The notes beneath the pieces are model-generated. The model was not told the DNA's origin. It ran no database searches and was given only the letters and a program-made list of their open reading frames with translations. Below, piece by piece: positions 12,626 to 24,850 of a stretch of DNA of 64,000 nt (positions within the stretch are counted from its first letter, which is position 1; each line of letters opens with the position of its first letter). This DNA is from Leptoclinus maculatus (lineage: Eukaryota > Chordata > Actinopteri > Perciformes > Stichaeidae). The position numbers and the translations under genes were made by a program. Where the stretch lies: assembly GCA_032191485.1 (NCBI GenBank), contig JAVDOI010000006.1, positions 7,799,556 through 7,863,555 of the forward strand. Direction: 5' to 3'.

Positions 12626-14329
12626 GGGCTGCTCTGTTTTGCTGTGTTGCTTGAAATGAAAATGTGAAGTGGTAGAAAAACACACAGTGGGATATGACAT
12701 TTCATTTACATTCAGCAATATGAATCTTGATGTTTTTCCCCCCAAAATAAAATGTGTTTTAAACTCATCCATGTCGCTCCCACAATGCATATATCACACC
12801 TACTAATGTGCGTTACTGACCTCATTTAGATACAGTTGTTCAGCAGAGACTTTTCTTCCTGCTCATTTGGTATTCAGCAGCATTGTTCATGTTGTTCAGG
12901 TTCAAAATTTTAATTTGATGAGTGGCGACAAGGTGCAAACACCTCGCTGAAATGGGCTGTCCAAACAAGGTTTAAAATATCAAGCAGCATACATGATTGC
13001 TTACTGATTCCCATGTGTCCCCAATCATAATAGGGTGGTTGCATTCCATATTATGTTTATAATTACAACCGTCACGGCACATTAACTTAGTCAATGTTGA
13101 TGAAATTAACATCAGAAAATGAGTAAGGCCGTTATAAAAATGTAATGTAGGGTTTGCATGTGGTGGAATGTGCAGCATATTACTGACCTTGTGGTATTTT
13201 GTGGGTCAACAATTTCAGCGAAGGCCAAATTTGTTGTCAATACTTGTCTGCAGAATCTCAGATTATGGTTTAATGTAAATGCTAAATCACATCAGACACC
13301 CTTGTGCAAGCGTGTGATTATAGATCTACATATCAGATTTGCTTGAGCTGCATGAAAGATTAATCTCTTTCCTACTAACAGGCGAGATTCATGACACACC
13401 TTATCCAACATGCACACAAATAGAAACCAGCACAGAGAGTGAAGTTGACTTGCTGATAGAGGTGTTTGTCTTTCTAGCCCATTACAGAAGAACCTGTTTG
13501 GAGAAATCTACTAGAAGCAAAACAATTTGTGAAGAACCTCATTTCATAACTTAATGGGCCATATTATTACATTGATTCTTGATTTGCTCACACACTGAAC
13601 TGTTCCTTCATGGTTCAGTTGACATGATTGCGCGCAACAAAGAGAAAAATGTGGAATGTGTAAATGGTTTGCACTTGTCTTGTCTATCGAAATGTGTGGC
13701 TGTCTTTTCTCCTCACAATTTGTACTTCCACGTGTAAACTTCATTCATCTGGTCATCTAGTTACATTCAGTACAGTGAATTAGAAAGGGCCCCTTGCAAT
13801 GCTCTCATGTGCGTCCATCTGATCTACAGTTTGTACTTGTGTCCTGGCTTTGAGTTTGTGTATACTGTATGAGTGTGTGCATTAGGTATAGGGCAGTGTA
13901 CATATGTATACGAGTGTGCAATGTGACCTTAGTCAGTGTTGTCCAGCTGCCCCTTACAGCATGTTGTACGATGGGTGTGTGGAGCCGGTCTGGTCAGGAG
14001 AGCAGCAGCTGTTTGGCGGTCTGCTATGCTTCTGAGCGGAGGGCATATGTGGGTCTGACTGGCCAAGCTGTTCAGGGGTCACACCAGAATAAACCCTTCA
14101 TGAGGTCAGAGGAAAACAGGAATTAGTGCCACTGAGGCGCAGGATGTATACTATGTTTTCAGCGTCAAAAGCTAATGAGAAATGTTTTGGAGCGCTTTAG
14201 TCAAGTTGCTCTATGGTACACTAGGAGAACAAATGGACCGGGTTGTTTTTTTAGCTCTCATTTTACTCTGCTTGTTATTTTTAAAATGCCTGGTAGAATG
14301 CTTCCATGACTCTTGAACATTTTTGAACC
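12626..14329. other. Non-coding stretch, no gene recognised
   Basis: AT-rich, unique-looking DNA. The frames near 13158-13554 have no recognised family. No repeat ends recognised until the foldback repeat starting near 14330. Confidence 0.4.
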
Positions 14330-14605
14330 ATTGTTCTCGCATGCCTCCACGGTAAACGAAGAATCCCCCAAAAAAGTAAATCCTTGATGAATTGAAGAGA
14401 ATGGAGGCCAGGTTTAACAACAGCAAAACGACATCAAAACATCTGTTTGCAAAAAGCTTCTGCAGTATAATCTGGATGTGTTTCGGATTCACCGCTCATC
14501 CTGAAGGCATGGGGGAAGAAGAATGTCGTCTTTAAGTATTCAAGGTAACACGCATGAGTAATTGATATGCAAACGGTCATTTTGTGGGTGAAGTATTCCT
14601 TTAAA
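14330..14605. repeat. Foldback repeat, diverged teleost MITE-like
   Basis: The 27 bases at 14340-14366 (beginning CATGCCTCCACGG) pair imperfectly with the complement of 14485-14511 (CATGCCTTCAGG on the - strand), so the two halves are inverted copies. The minus-strand end reads TTTAAAGGAATACTTCACCC, which I recall as the terminus of a dispersed repeat in percomorph fish. The left end is too diverged to place and may extend to about 14280. Family assignment is from memory. Confidence 0.5.
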
Positions 14606-17600
14606 CTTTGACTATTAAAAAATGTATCGTCATCTGTTGGTGCTGAAAATCCCAAAATGTAACAGTAAGCAAAGACAAATGATCAGTAAATCCTGTTAGT
14701 CTTAGAATGAGCACATTAAGCAAGTTCACACAAGGAGGTGTCATCTTGATGGTCTGCTAGGAATTAGACTATTCTTTAGAAACTTTAAAAAGTCCCATTG
14801 CAGTGAATGATTTATTAACAGAACAGTATTTGACAGCTTTACTTATCCTTAAAAAGTCACTGCTCCTATTGTGGTGCAGTATTAAAATGCACTTCATAAA
14901 AGCAGCCACGTTTAAAGGACTCTGAGAAAGAGGCAGAAAGCTCTGGACGCTCTACATTCTGGCAATAAAATCATCTCCTGCCTCAAGTCATTTCATAAAA
15001 TGGCAGCGATAAAGAGATAGACTGCTCTTTATTGTTTTTAGATTGCGGGCACTTTGCGAACTCTCCTCGCCTGTGTCTAGAATAATGTAAATATTTCACA
15101 GCTATGTGCCCGCTAATACATAAAACAGATATATAAGTCCAATAAAGCTGCATAACTGTTTGTGCCTGGCTCCCCCTGAGGGGCCAAACACTTTAGCAGG
15201 AGAGAATATTCCCCACTCAGCTGACAGAGGGGACACTGAGACTCCCCTGATGAATAGCACACACCTGCTGGGCCTCGGAGAACAACAGAGGGGCACATAG
15301 CCTGTAGTACCAGGGCGTCTTCTTCAAAAGTAGCATAGTATCCCAAAAGTTCAAAGTGCTTTAACAGGAGAATAACTCCTCACTAGAGTGTGTGACAAAG
15401 TGTGAGAGAATATTGGTTCATAGCAATTTTTCTGTGTTAAGTTAATCAAATCCTAGTCATATGTTGAATAATTGGTGGATAAGAATAGAAATGGTCTCTA
15501 CGCTTTGGAGAAAGTCTTTTTTTGCAGACTAGGATGTGTGGCTAGAATATATGCAGGCTCATGCTTGTAAACAAAAAGAAAAGGAAACAAGTTTATTGAA
15601 CTCTTTATCGGTAAATGCTTTGTGGTGTGTATCGCTCATAACTTAATAAGGCAGAGAACAGACAAGGACATTGCTGCATACTGTGGGCAGCATTGCAACT
15701 ATGCAATCACCCAGGACAACAAAAAAAGCCCCTCTAGACAAATAGCAGCAATCAGAATGGATGCCATCTCTTGGCATTACTTTAAATGCCAGCAGCAGAC
15801 AAGATACTCATTAGGAAGATGATGATGGAGGGGAGTATTCAGATGGACTAGTGGTGGAAACACAACGGCAGACAAAACAATGGGCCTAAATTGAGAGGGA
15901 CGATTACCATCATTTTCAATGTCATTCACTTTGTTTTGTTTTGAAAACATGACAAGGACGAGGAATTATGAATTTTCTGTACCGTTTTGAGAATCGTTAG
16001 GCGTACATCAAACCACAGTTGGATGAAAGCGAAAAATGTGACAGCGAGCGAAATTTGCATTGCTGACACATCTTGTTTTCATAATTGGCTGTAAGTTACA
16101 TTTCGAAATGTTCTATCATTGTGTATGTGTGTAAACTTGGCAAATCATCTCAAACTTCAGACACAGTCCTGCAAAAGATGTTTGTCAGTAATTCTGTCAG
16201 AAAGAATACACAGATAGTTACTGAAAGAAAACAGGATTTGTTGTGTAAAAAGCTCAGTGAATTACATTGTACAGTCCTCTAAAGATAGATATGATGTACG
16301 GTGGTGGTAGCTGGGACTTTACAGCCTTCCCCCTACATTCCATCAAAATGAGTTGGGGCTGAAAAAAAGCAAAATTGCACAAAATAGACCCACTGGTCGC
16401 CTCATCTTTAAATCTAAGTCCTTGCTTGCTGTCTTAAACGATTACAGAGAAATGACAACACGCGTGGGGATTTACAGGCGTACGGCCTGACCTCTCATCC
16501 ATTTTACCTACCACTGGGACCCATTGTGACCCTAAAATTGCCAATATTGAGGCTCAGTGGGGTGAGTAAGACTCGAGGAGGGTGGGGGGCTAAAGACGAG
16601 ACAGCTACAGCTGTGCTCTGCTCTTGCCTCACAGAGACAGAAGAAATGGGGAGAAAAATCATAATCTCACGCTGTCTGATGCGAGCTTAAATGCTCTATT
16701 GCTTTGCCGATCACGTTGCGCTCCCATCATCTTTCCCTGGCGTCTCCAAGACAAATCTGGGCTACTGCCATGCACACACACGCAAACCACTATGCACGGC
16801 AACAACAGCAGCTGAGGCGTGATGAATGACGCTCTCGTCCCAACGGGTCCCTGTCGATGCATGTTCAAGTGGATGGGATTGAATTTAACCATAGAAATGA
16901 CAGGCCATTCTTTTTTGGGGCACGGGGCAGGCTACATGAATGGTTTGTGGCGACGTGGGGACTGGGTGATTGATGCCCCATGAGGAAGAGCCAGCAAATC
17001 TGTGGAGAAAGACGAGGGGAAAACCACCCGTGTCATAAATGTGAGCGTCTGGAGAATCCACAGGGTTGTGGTACTTTTTCTGAACCTATGGCACTCCTTA
17101 TCCTCTTTACCACCTGATCCCTGTTTGAAGGAGCTTATACCTCTCCTCATCCAACTAAAATGGTGTTATTTATCACAGGCTGACATTTCTGTCATCAGTG
17201 GCCGACGATGTTGGTGGATGAGCTACTCAAGTAAAGCTCGAGAGAGCTGCGGTGGAAGATGCAGCTTCTTTTGTCAGTCTGCTGAAAGTAAAATGCCGTC
17301 TCCATATGCACTTTCAATTTTGTGTCAATTGACCTCTAGCAAAGCCTTACCTTCTGTTGCTATATCTGTCAAAATGTCTGTTCTTTCATGGTAGGCCGAC
17401 ATATACAGTTTACAATAATAATCTAACACTCAAAATTCCTTCCTTGGTTTCTACCTGTAGCTGTAATTGTTTCTGTAGCTAGCTATTTAAGCTAATGTTA
17501 GCTCCATGAGTTGATACTGTCTCTTGCTGACTTGCCAATGTTTAAACCTTCCTAGTTTGTAGTAGTTGTATACACTTGAAGGCTACATAGATGTTATAGT

Positions 17601-17984
17601 GCTTATTGACTGAGGCCAAGGCTGCATTTGTTCCAGGTAACACGTTTGGCTAGGGTTGCTGAATTGTAATCTTCCCCAAATTGAATATGAATATAATTTA
17701 AGATCAGGACAGAGCTGCTATCATTTGACATAACCTATAACTCTACAAAAAAAAAAGTTTTACTTTGGAAGTAATGCTGGGTAAATGTAGTAGCTTACCG
17801 TATAGTTAGCCAGACATGCTATCGTTTGTACATTACATTAGAACAGACAAACACTGGTAAATCCATTGCTTGTACTTTTGCCTTTGTATTTTTTGTTTTG
17901 GACACACCACCCTCCAAACTAACTATATAAGGAGTGTCGTTCCAACTTTAGCAACATGCTCACCGCTTCGCATGTGGAGAGGGG
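14606..17984. other. Long non-coding stretch, no gene recognised
   Basis: No supported gene. The longest frame (17002-17394, + strand) has no recognised domain. A CpG-containing patch lies at about 16440-16750. GCTAATGTTAGCT-type sequence at about 17490 is a motif often seen in fish repeats, but I cannot delimit an element. Confidence 0.4.
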
Positions 17985-18215
17985 ATTAGACAAGATAGGG
18001 TAAGATAAGCCTTTATTGATCCCCAGAGGATCAGCACAATTCAGGGGTTGTAGCAGCAAAAAGACAGAAATAGTAACAATAGAGGAGTAAAAAGTGCATG
18101 AATTAATAATACATAAATAGCTAACTACACAAATTTATAAATAATCAAAGGTATATATTACTAGAATAAAAATAGAAGTAAAAATAGAAACTGTACTAGA
18201 GACTATCTTGGGATA
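17985..18215 (-). mobile_element. Likely 3' tail of a non-LTR retrotransposon or SINE
   Basis: The + strand contains TAAGATAAGCCTTTATTGAT followed by CCCCAGAGGATC. The minus strand therefore ends with a GGGGATCAATAAAGG motif and then short TCTTA-type repeats. From memory, this motif marks the 3' ends of abundant teleost LINE/SINE families, which terminate in short tandem repeats. Nothing resembling a reverse transcriptase remains, so this is a 5'-truncated relic. The inner boundary near 18215 is approximate and family assignment is uncertain. Confidence 0.55.
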
Positions 18216-18257
18216 AGGTCTTCGACAGCTAAATATGAATGTTTAATATAAATAATG

Positions 18258-18985
18258 GTGTTTTAACACTTGGTCCCTCTCAGCACTCCGAGCGAACTCA
18301 GAGCTCAGAGAGATTAGTCAGCATTTTTGCACATATGTGAACACTCCAAAACAACCCCGCAAGTCAAAGTGTCCTTGAATGAGAAACTGATCCCCAAGTT
18401 GCAGAAACTAAGGCTGTACTCAGACTAACCTCCTCAGGAGGTGGTATCAGTACTGCCTTTGCTAATGTATTTTAGGCCTCTAGGTTTGCCCTGACAGGGT
18501 CACATGCTGGGACTCTCAAAAGAGCAAACAGACAGAACCATGGCTATGGCAACGCAAGCAAGACTAGTGCACCCGGAGTAGTTTGGTCCGAGGAAAAATC
18601 TACCGCACTTCTCCAGTTATGGAACAAACAACAAATTAAACAGCTGTCTACAACACACGGAAATGCTAGGATTTTAATTTAACCAAATACCACAGGAATG
18701 TGAATAAGAACATAGCAGCAGCCATCTTATTCTAAGTGGAAACTACCCATAATCCAAAGCAGTAAAGGTCTGAGCTCCAGAGGAACCGTAGTGTGAAGAG
18801 AAAGAGGACCGACGCCCCGTCAGAGCTTAAATGGACCAGAAAGCCAAATAAGTCCTCTTTCACATAAACTGACAATTTGAACGCAATCTGAAGTCCCTTT
18901 TCTGTTGGTCCACCTTTTTGTCCACTTGAGTTTGGTTCGTTGAAAATAGACGACTGTAGGCTATGCGTGAACACACTCTAAATGT
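18258..18985. mobile_element. Possible diverged Harbinger-like MITE
   Basis: The left end carries TATGTGAACACTCCAAAAC and the right end, read on the - strand, carries GAGTGTGTTCACGCATAG then CGAACCAAACTCAAGTGGAC. ACTTGGTCC, GGTCCGAGG and GGTCCACC motifs are scattered between. Similar words occur at the ends of fish non-autonomous Harbinger-type repeats that I recall. The terminal repeats are too degraded for firm boundaries, and there is no transposase frame. Confidence 0.25.
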
Positions 18986-19484
18986 ATGTTAATCTTTCAA
19001 ATCTGGAGTTCAGCCAATTGTGTACCTTAGTTTTAGACTCCAAATGTTACTCAAGCAGAAGAGCCCATGCACCATTGCGAAAACCTGTCTCAACGTATAA
19101 CCCTCCTCATCACTGAAAACAATTACAAGTGGACCTGGCATCCCTGCGTAGGGACTCCAGCACTCACAAGGAAATGCTGAAGCCTCCAGAACAATGGAGG
19201 GGTTAAGAGGGTGAGACCCCGGGAAGGATTAGGAGCATGTTTTCCACTATCTTCACTTCTGCAGGCATCTCCGCAGACCTCTCTTGGGCACCGCAGCCTG
19301 CTCGAGCTTGGCTCCATCTTCTTATCCACTAAAGTCCTGCAAGCAGCAAAAACATTCAGAGTTCCAGTCTCCAAATCAGCAGAAGTAACAGACTAAGATG
19401 CCTGATGTCCCCAAGTGTATTCCGCCCACATCCACCTCCCACCCCCCCTCACTCACACACATATATACAAAGAGAGAGGGAGTC

Positions 19485-19635
19485 TTGCTAATTCGCTAAC
19501 ATCATTGTAGTGAAGAAGAATGCAATTAAAACTGCTCTTGATAATTAACCCAGATCCATCTCCAACCACATCTCTGCTGATTATATAAACGGCCATTACC
19601 AGGGAGCTATGAATATTCATGAGTCGTGAGTGGTC
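19485..19635. promoter_or_regulatory. Candidate conserved non-coding element
   Basis: Repeat-free block between two low-complexity patches, with GCAATTAAAAC, GATAATTAACCCAGATC and ATGAATATTCATGAG. The last contains the 10-bp palindrome ATGAATATTCAT. These look like homeodomain-type sites. The call is inference only. Confidence 0.3.
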
Positions 19636-19698
19636 TTAGGATGGTAGTCATTTTATCTTTTTGGGTGGGTGGAAATGAGTAAGGAAGGGGGGATGAAG

Positions 19699-19729
19699 TG
19701 TGTGTGTGTGTGTGTGTGTGGGGGGGGGG
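19699..19729. repeat. (TG)n followed by poly-G
   Basis: About ten TG units run straight into ten G residues ending at 19729. Confidence 0.92.
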
Positions 19730-22408
19730 TATTTGGCTGTGACTGATAACCACACAGTTGGGGAGAATGTAATCCATGACTGCAGCTTAAAAGCGATTTT
19801 GTTGTGTTAAGTTGCCCATTCCTTTATCTACTTGATTGTTGGTTCTTTTTGATGTCTTAAGTGTTTGCAGTACCAACAGTTAAGTATTAAATTAAATTAC
19901 ATTTGTGTTAATTAGATTTGTGCTTATTTGCTGATGCAAAACAATAGCACACAAATACTTCTGCTCGTACGGTGAAACACAATTATTCAGCAGCTGCTGT
20001 ATGAAAAGTATTCAGAATTCCCCCCTGACTTTGTGTTTATATATAGTATTAACTTTTTATCGAACAGGGCTCTAACAGAAATCCGTCAAGCCCAAAGGTT
20101 AGTTGAGGGAGTTGACAGAAATAGGTTTCAGCACATTATGAATTGAGTTGGGGGGGTAATCAGTCTTGTGAATTGTGACCACATAGTGTCAATGCTGTGA
20201 TCTCGCCACAAGACTTCAGCAGCAGCAAACAGAGCAGAACAGAGATGAAAGAGAGAGGAAGGGAGCGGGAGCGAGGGAGCAGGAGAGGGGGAGCGATGGG
20301 GAGAAACCTTTCATGATAAAAACTGCCCGCTCACAGTGCGATAAATTGGGAGATGACACAAGTCACAGCACAACAAAAGGGGAGAACATTGGATGGGGAC
20401 CCTTCACTGAGAAATTGATGAGATCGAGCCTGAAAGAATTGTCTCTGTGAGCCAACACTGGGGCTTAGCTCCCAAAACACTCCTGGATTAAGACAACATC
20501 CCACTGGAGGTGGAGTTGGCATGAGCCCATTAGTCCCCTCACGATCTCGCTGACACTTTCTCTCACTACTAATACCATGTCCCAGACACATACGCTCTTT
20601 TATTGTGCAAAGAAAATGAACACAATAATACAGACACAACCACAGAGAAATAGTTGAAAAAAATTCAAGGATCGGGTAGTTTGTCTGAATTGCAGGATTT
20701 GTAGCGAGTGTGATCCCGCCTCACTCGGCTCTGCATCTGAGAAGAGAATTGGCATATTGGAGCAGCTCATCGCACAGATTCAGGCGCTCCCCATCTGATA
20801 ACGTGATGTGTTTGAGATCAGCAGCCTCCTCCTGCAGCTCAGAGCAGGCGCCGACACTTGAAGACTTTATGCTGTGTGCACATGCCCTTTCTTTTGATTT
20901 CCTTTTATCTATCAGAAACAATTTTTGTACACAGGAAATCAAAAACCCTGATATCAAAGAGTGACATTTCCTTCAGCATTTCGTGTGCCCTATCATCCTA
21001 ATGGCATGCTGATCCACCTGCCTTCCAGCTAATCACTAAACTGGGGTGACAGCTGCAATCGTGACAATGTTGCAAAACAATTAATGTTAGCTCACAGTGA
21101 CATTCAGTCATTCGGTGACGTGATCATAGTGTATTTTTTGTAAATGAAAGAACAAAAGGCCTTTAAAAGGCAATTAGCAACAAAGCACAATACCGAATTG
21201 TAGTCGTTTTTTAAAACCCTAGACACACAACTTCTTCATTCCAGTCATTTATCAAATTCAAGATTAACTGAACACATACAGTAAAAGCGCTGTACGCTGA
21301 CTCACATTCATAGTTGTTTAAAGCAAAGCCTCCAATGATGCTAGACTGTCTGTCACCATGGATCTGGACTGATTCACAGCTGAACAAACTTAACACCTTG
21401 GCTAAATAGGGTCTTGACCTGCCGTTGCAGACTTGATATCGAGCCTAATCAATTGTCTCATGTGCAAACCGCAAACAGGTTAAATGCTCACTGACCGATG
21501 GACAGAGTTTATTCGTTAAGTGAACCACTGACCCACTTAAAGAATAAATCTCTCACATTTTTACTGTGACTGTCGACCTGAGAGCCATTAAAGTCTCTCT
21601 GATACAGTGAGTTACTAGACACTTAACCAGCTGAACACACAAATCACTCATATCTGCACTGTTTCTTTTGCTATTTTTGATAAATCTGCATTACAGCTTA
21701 AATTGCGTTTAGTTTGAATACAGATGTTGATTCAGCAACTGGGCTACAGATTCTGAGGCTAACGCTGAAGAGCTAAAGGAACTGAACAAAGTGTAAAGTT
21801 GCGTTCTCGCTATTTATTTGCATGTTATGTGAGAGTTGTACAGATTATATTAAATGTGATTGTGATGTGATTGTTGCCGAATGCTGATCATTTAACGAGC
21901 TAGCATGTTGGCACAGAGCTGGCCCTGTGACCAAAGCAGATATCAACAAATCCACGTAAGGATTGTCCAAATACATAGGACTTTATTGACAATTAAGATC
22001 TAGTCAAGATCGCAATTTAAACAAAGATACAAATATGTCAGGCTCCATAACAGGGAAATGATGCAAAGTCTCCTTGAATATTTCTACTGTAATGCTGCTG
22101 GCGTAAAAATGTATTTCAGTCAGTGTACGCATTATGTACAGTAGATTAAATGAAGTGATTGAACAGGCGGATAAAGAATATCATCGCTGTCAGGCTGAAA
22201 TCCGAGATCCTTGCATGTGTCATTATATTATTCATATTTTACCAAAATCAAGCTCAAATGGGGTTACGGGCTTTTTGACCGGCGAATGTTGAGATGTGCG
22301 TTTTGTCCATCATTGATTAGAACGGCTGCTGCAGTGACCTCGATGGCTAGCTATGCTAGTCTCCTCAGCAGACACGTCCGTCTATAATCACATCGTTTCT
22401 ATAATCAC
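19730..22408. other. Long non-coding stretch with GA-rich patch
   Basis: A purine-rich stretch at about 20242-20308 is otherwise surrounded by unique-looking DNA. Frames around 20331-20964 overlap on opposite strands without recognised domains. No supported gene. Confidence 0.4.
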
Positions 22409-22478
22409 AATTACCTTCAGCTCTGCCGGTGCCACTTTATTCACAAAGTGGCACTATGAAGTTCTGCTGAAAGTTAAT
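22409..22478. ncRNA. Candidate stem-loop, pre-miRNA-like, unproven
   Basis: A perfect 10-bp stem (GTGCCACTTT at 22429-22438 with AAAGTGGCAC at 22445-22454) closes a 6-base loop. The pairing resumes outside an internal loop: AATTACCTTCAGC at 22409-22421 with GCTGAAAGTTAAT at 22466-22478, one mismatch and a bulge. The total of about 70 bases with internal loops is the size of a small microRNA precursor. It could equally be a degraded foldback element. No known microRNA is matched with confidence. Confidence 0.2.
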
Positions 22479-23541
22479 CACAATCTTATTTTAGCACTTT
22501 TCATTGGTTAGATATTTATAAAAACTCCCAACATGCATTGGAGATAAAATGGAGATGAACACCGACAATATCTACATGTAATATTGCGTTACCATTAGGT
22601 TGAATAGATTATTTATTTTTCTGGATTTAATGTCCCAGTAAGATGAGAATGTTCTGTGATTCATGCTGTAATCTTCCTCTTTTGTCTTCTTGTGTTGAAA
22701 TGAAATTGTTAATAGAAAGTTTAGAAAATAAATGGTGAGAAAATGAAAATGAAAATTCGACAAAAGTGTTTTCAAAACTAATTTTCTTCATCTATTTTAA
22801 ATATTGAATTTCCAATTTGTTCCCAAATGTTCTGAACAAAAAGGACACAATTACTTTCAGCAATAGGTTGCATGTTTTTAAGGTTTGATTCTCATCAATG
22901 TGTGTGTGAGTGTGTGCGCATGTGTGTTTTTGTGTTTATGTATGTGACAGACATACATGCTTACATTAGTGTGCATGTGTGCTCGGTACGGCGTGTGTTT
23001 CCGTGGCGTGTGTGCAAGCATGGAGCATAAACTCCCTTGTTTTATGCTTTCCTATAAATGTCACGGTCTTCAAATGATATGTTGACTTATGATGACGCTT
23101 TCTGGTCTCATACACACACACACTTCAATGTTTAAACCTCTCTGAGAGCCACATCGTTCCCTTTAAAACCAGGGTTTTCATTGAACCACCAACAAATCCA
23201 AGGATCTGGCTCTGGAAACATTTTGGAAACCAGTGGAGCATTGGATTCACAGCTGTGCGCAGAGAGAAGCTGTCAAGAGGTCAATGTTTCAAACCACATC
23301 ATGTAGTTTCACACACACTACATGAACAGAACACCATCTGGAGTTTAAAGAAAAAAAAAATAATCAGGTTTAGCCTGGAGAGGTTATTTCGCTTTACTAT
23401 GAAATTGCTCTAATTATGATTATTGTAGGAAATGGGTATTTTCCACACTAAAACAATCACATAAGTTATTGGTTCAGACTTGTTGTTGAAGGTAACTTTT
23501 AGCTTATGCCTCTGAACTTTACATTACATTTCTGAAGTACT
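22479..23541. other. Non-coding stretch; TG-rich patch
   Basis: AT-rich DNA followed by a degenerate TG-rich patch at about 22897-23010. No gene recognised. Confidence 0.4.
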
Positions 23542-23844
23542 GTATAGGTCAGTCTTTCCTAAAGACCGGGTCGGGACCAACAGGTCGGTCGCAGGAGATT
23601 TTATTTGCAGAATGTCTTCCATCGTCTTTGATTTAACATTTATATCTGCAGCTCACCTGAAGCCTGTGTTTCTGTATTGTTCTGAGAATTGTAGCATACT
23701 TATAACATTGCATCTAATATGAAAGTCTAGCTACAGTCTGCTTCTTTAACTTACTCAAAAATTAACTCGATCGAACAATGTATAGGTTTGTCATTTGTAA
23801 AAAGTGGTTCCCCAGGAAAAAGTTTGGGGTACACTGGTATAGGT
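23542..23844. mobile_element. hAT-like MITE with 8-bp target-site duplication
   Basis: A 287-bp element at 23550-23836 begins CAGTCTTTCC and ends GTTTGGGGTACACTG. Its complement starts CAGTGTACCCCAAAC, so both ends carry the CAGT-type terminus of hAT elements. It is flanked by identical 8-bp copies GTATAGGT at 23542-23549 and 23837-23844. Eight-base duplications are characteristic of hAT transposition. The inner termini are diverged (left GGGTCGGGACC, right TTCCCCAGG), and there is no transposase frame, so it is non-autonomous and old. Confidence 0.75.
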
Positions 23845-24654
23845 GACAGTGGCCCGCTGTGATGAAGCACTGATCAAAGAAGGGTTCGTACCGTATACTT
23901 TCTACGATGTTATATAGAAAGGCTTGAATCAGCATAAAACACCAGGGCCCATTAATTTGTTGGCTGATTTATTATCCATCAGACAGTTAATTAATTTGAT
24001 GAGACACAGCAGAGTGTCACTATCAAGGAGGGTCATTTTGAAACAGAGGACTACATTTCTTTCTAAGGATAAAATTGTCAAGTGGATCTGTGTAGGAATG
24101 TATTTCATTTTGGTTAAACATAAGCGAGAAAATAAAAAAAAAAGGACTACGGGGACGACGTCTCGAAAAAACACAATTAGATGGATGGAATAGTCTGTCA
24201 AATGTCCCTATTTTCATTCTCTTGCAACACCTCCATCAAATTAATCAGCAGACGAGGACAGTCGTATTAGGCAGCATCGCTAACATTTCTGGGATGACTG
24301 ACAGTTTGAAAAAGGTGGATCAATTTTGTCAAAAATATGATGGGGGGGGTCTTGCAGCCATTGGAAAAGGAAATGAGAATGTCGGAGTCAATTCTTCTGC
24401 CAAATTGAATGGCCATCAACTCAAGTTTCAATCTTTTTTCTCTCTACACATATGTTATTCTCGTCTTTTGGCTAATAAGATGGGAAAAAAAAAGAGTTCA
24501 AGAGTGGACCTCTCTTCTTTACTCGATTAATACACAAGCGATGAATGGAACAATGTGGAAAAAAAAACCACATGCAGCCTTCCCACAGTCGGTTGCTCTA
24601 CATACACCTCCATCCCTCCCTCTATCTCTCCCTCTCTGTGTGTGATTTATCTAT
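23845..24654. other. Non-coding stretch, no gene recognised
   Basis: Contains an A-rich patch at about 24129-24142. Opposing frames at 23924-24217 and 24222-24530 have no recognised family. No repeat ends recognised. Confidence 0.4.
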
Positions 24655-24850
24655 CAGTCAGAGGTAGGATTGACTCACTGCTGTACAGCAGGCCATTAAA
24701 GCCTGGGGGAGATTCACCTTGCCAGGCAGCTGGCTCAAATGAAAAGCTAAAAGAGCACATTAACTCATCAATATGAGGGCATGAAGATGAAAACAGTTGT
24801 CAAAGGCCTGCCAGAAATAACTGATCGCATAATGCCGCTCTATTGTATGT
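24655..24850. promoter_or_regulatory. Candidate conserved non-coding element
   Basis: Repeat-free block of balanced composition containing GCAGGCCATTAAAGCC, AGGCAGCTGG (an E-box CAGCTG) and TAACTGATCGCATAATG. It has the even composition typical of conserved vertebrate enhancers. Inference only. Confidence 0.3.

Noticed and set aside
22439..22468. Resemblance to the microRNA miR-27 (TTCACA, GTGGC and AAGTTCTGC in order)
   Set aside because: The three blocks are separated by extra bases that break the mature sequence, and the expected 5' arm is absent, so it is probably chance.
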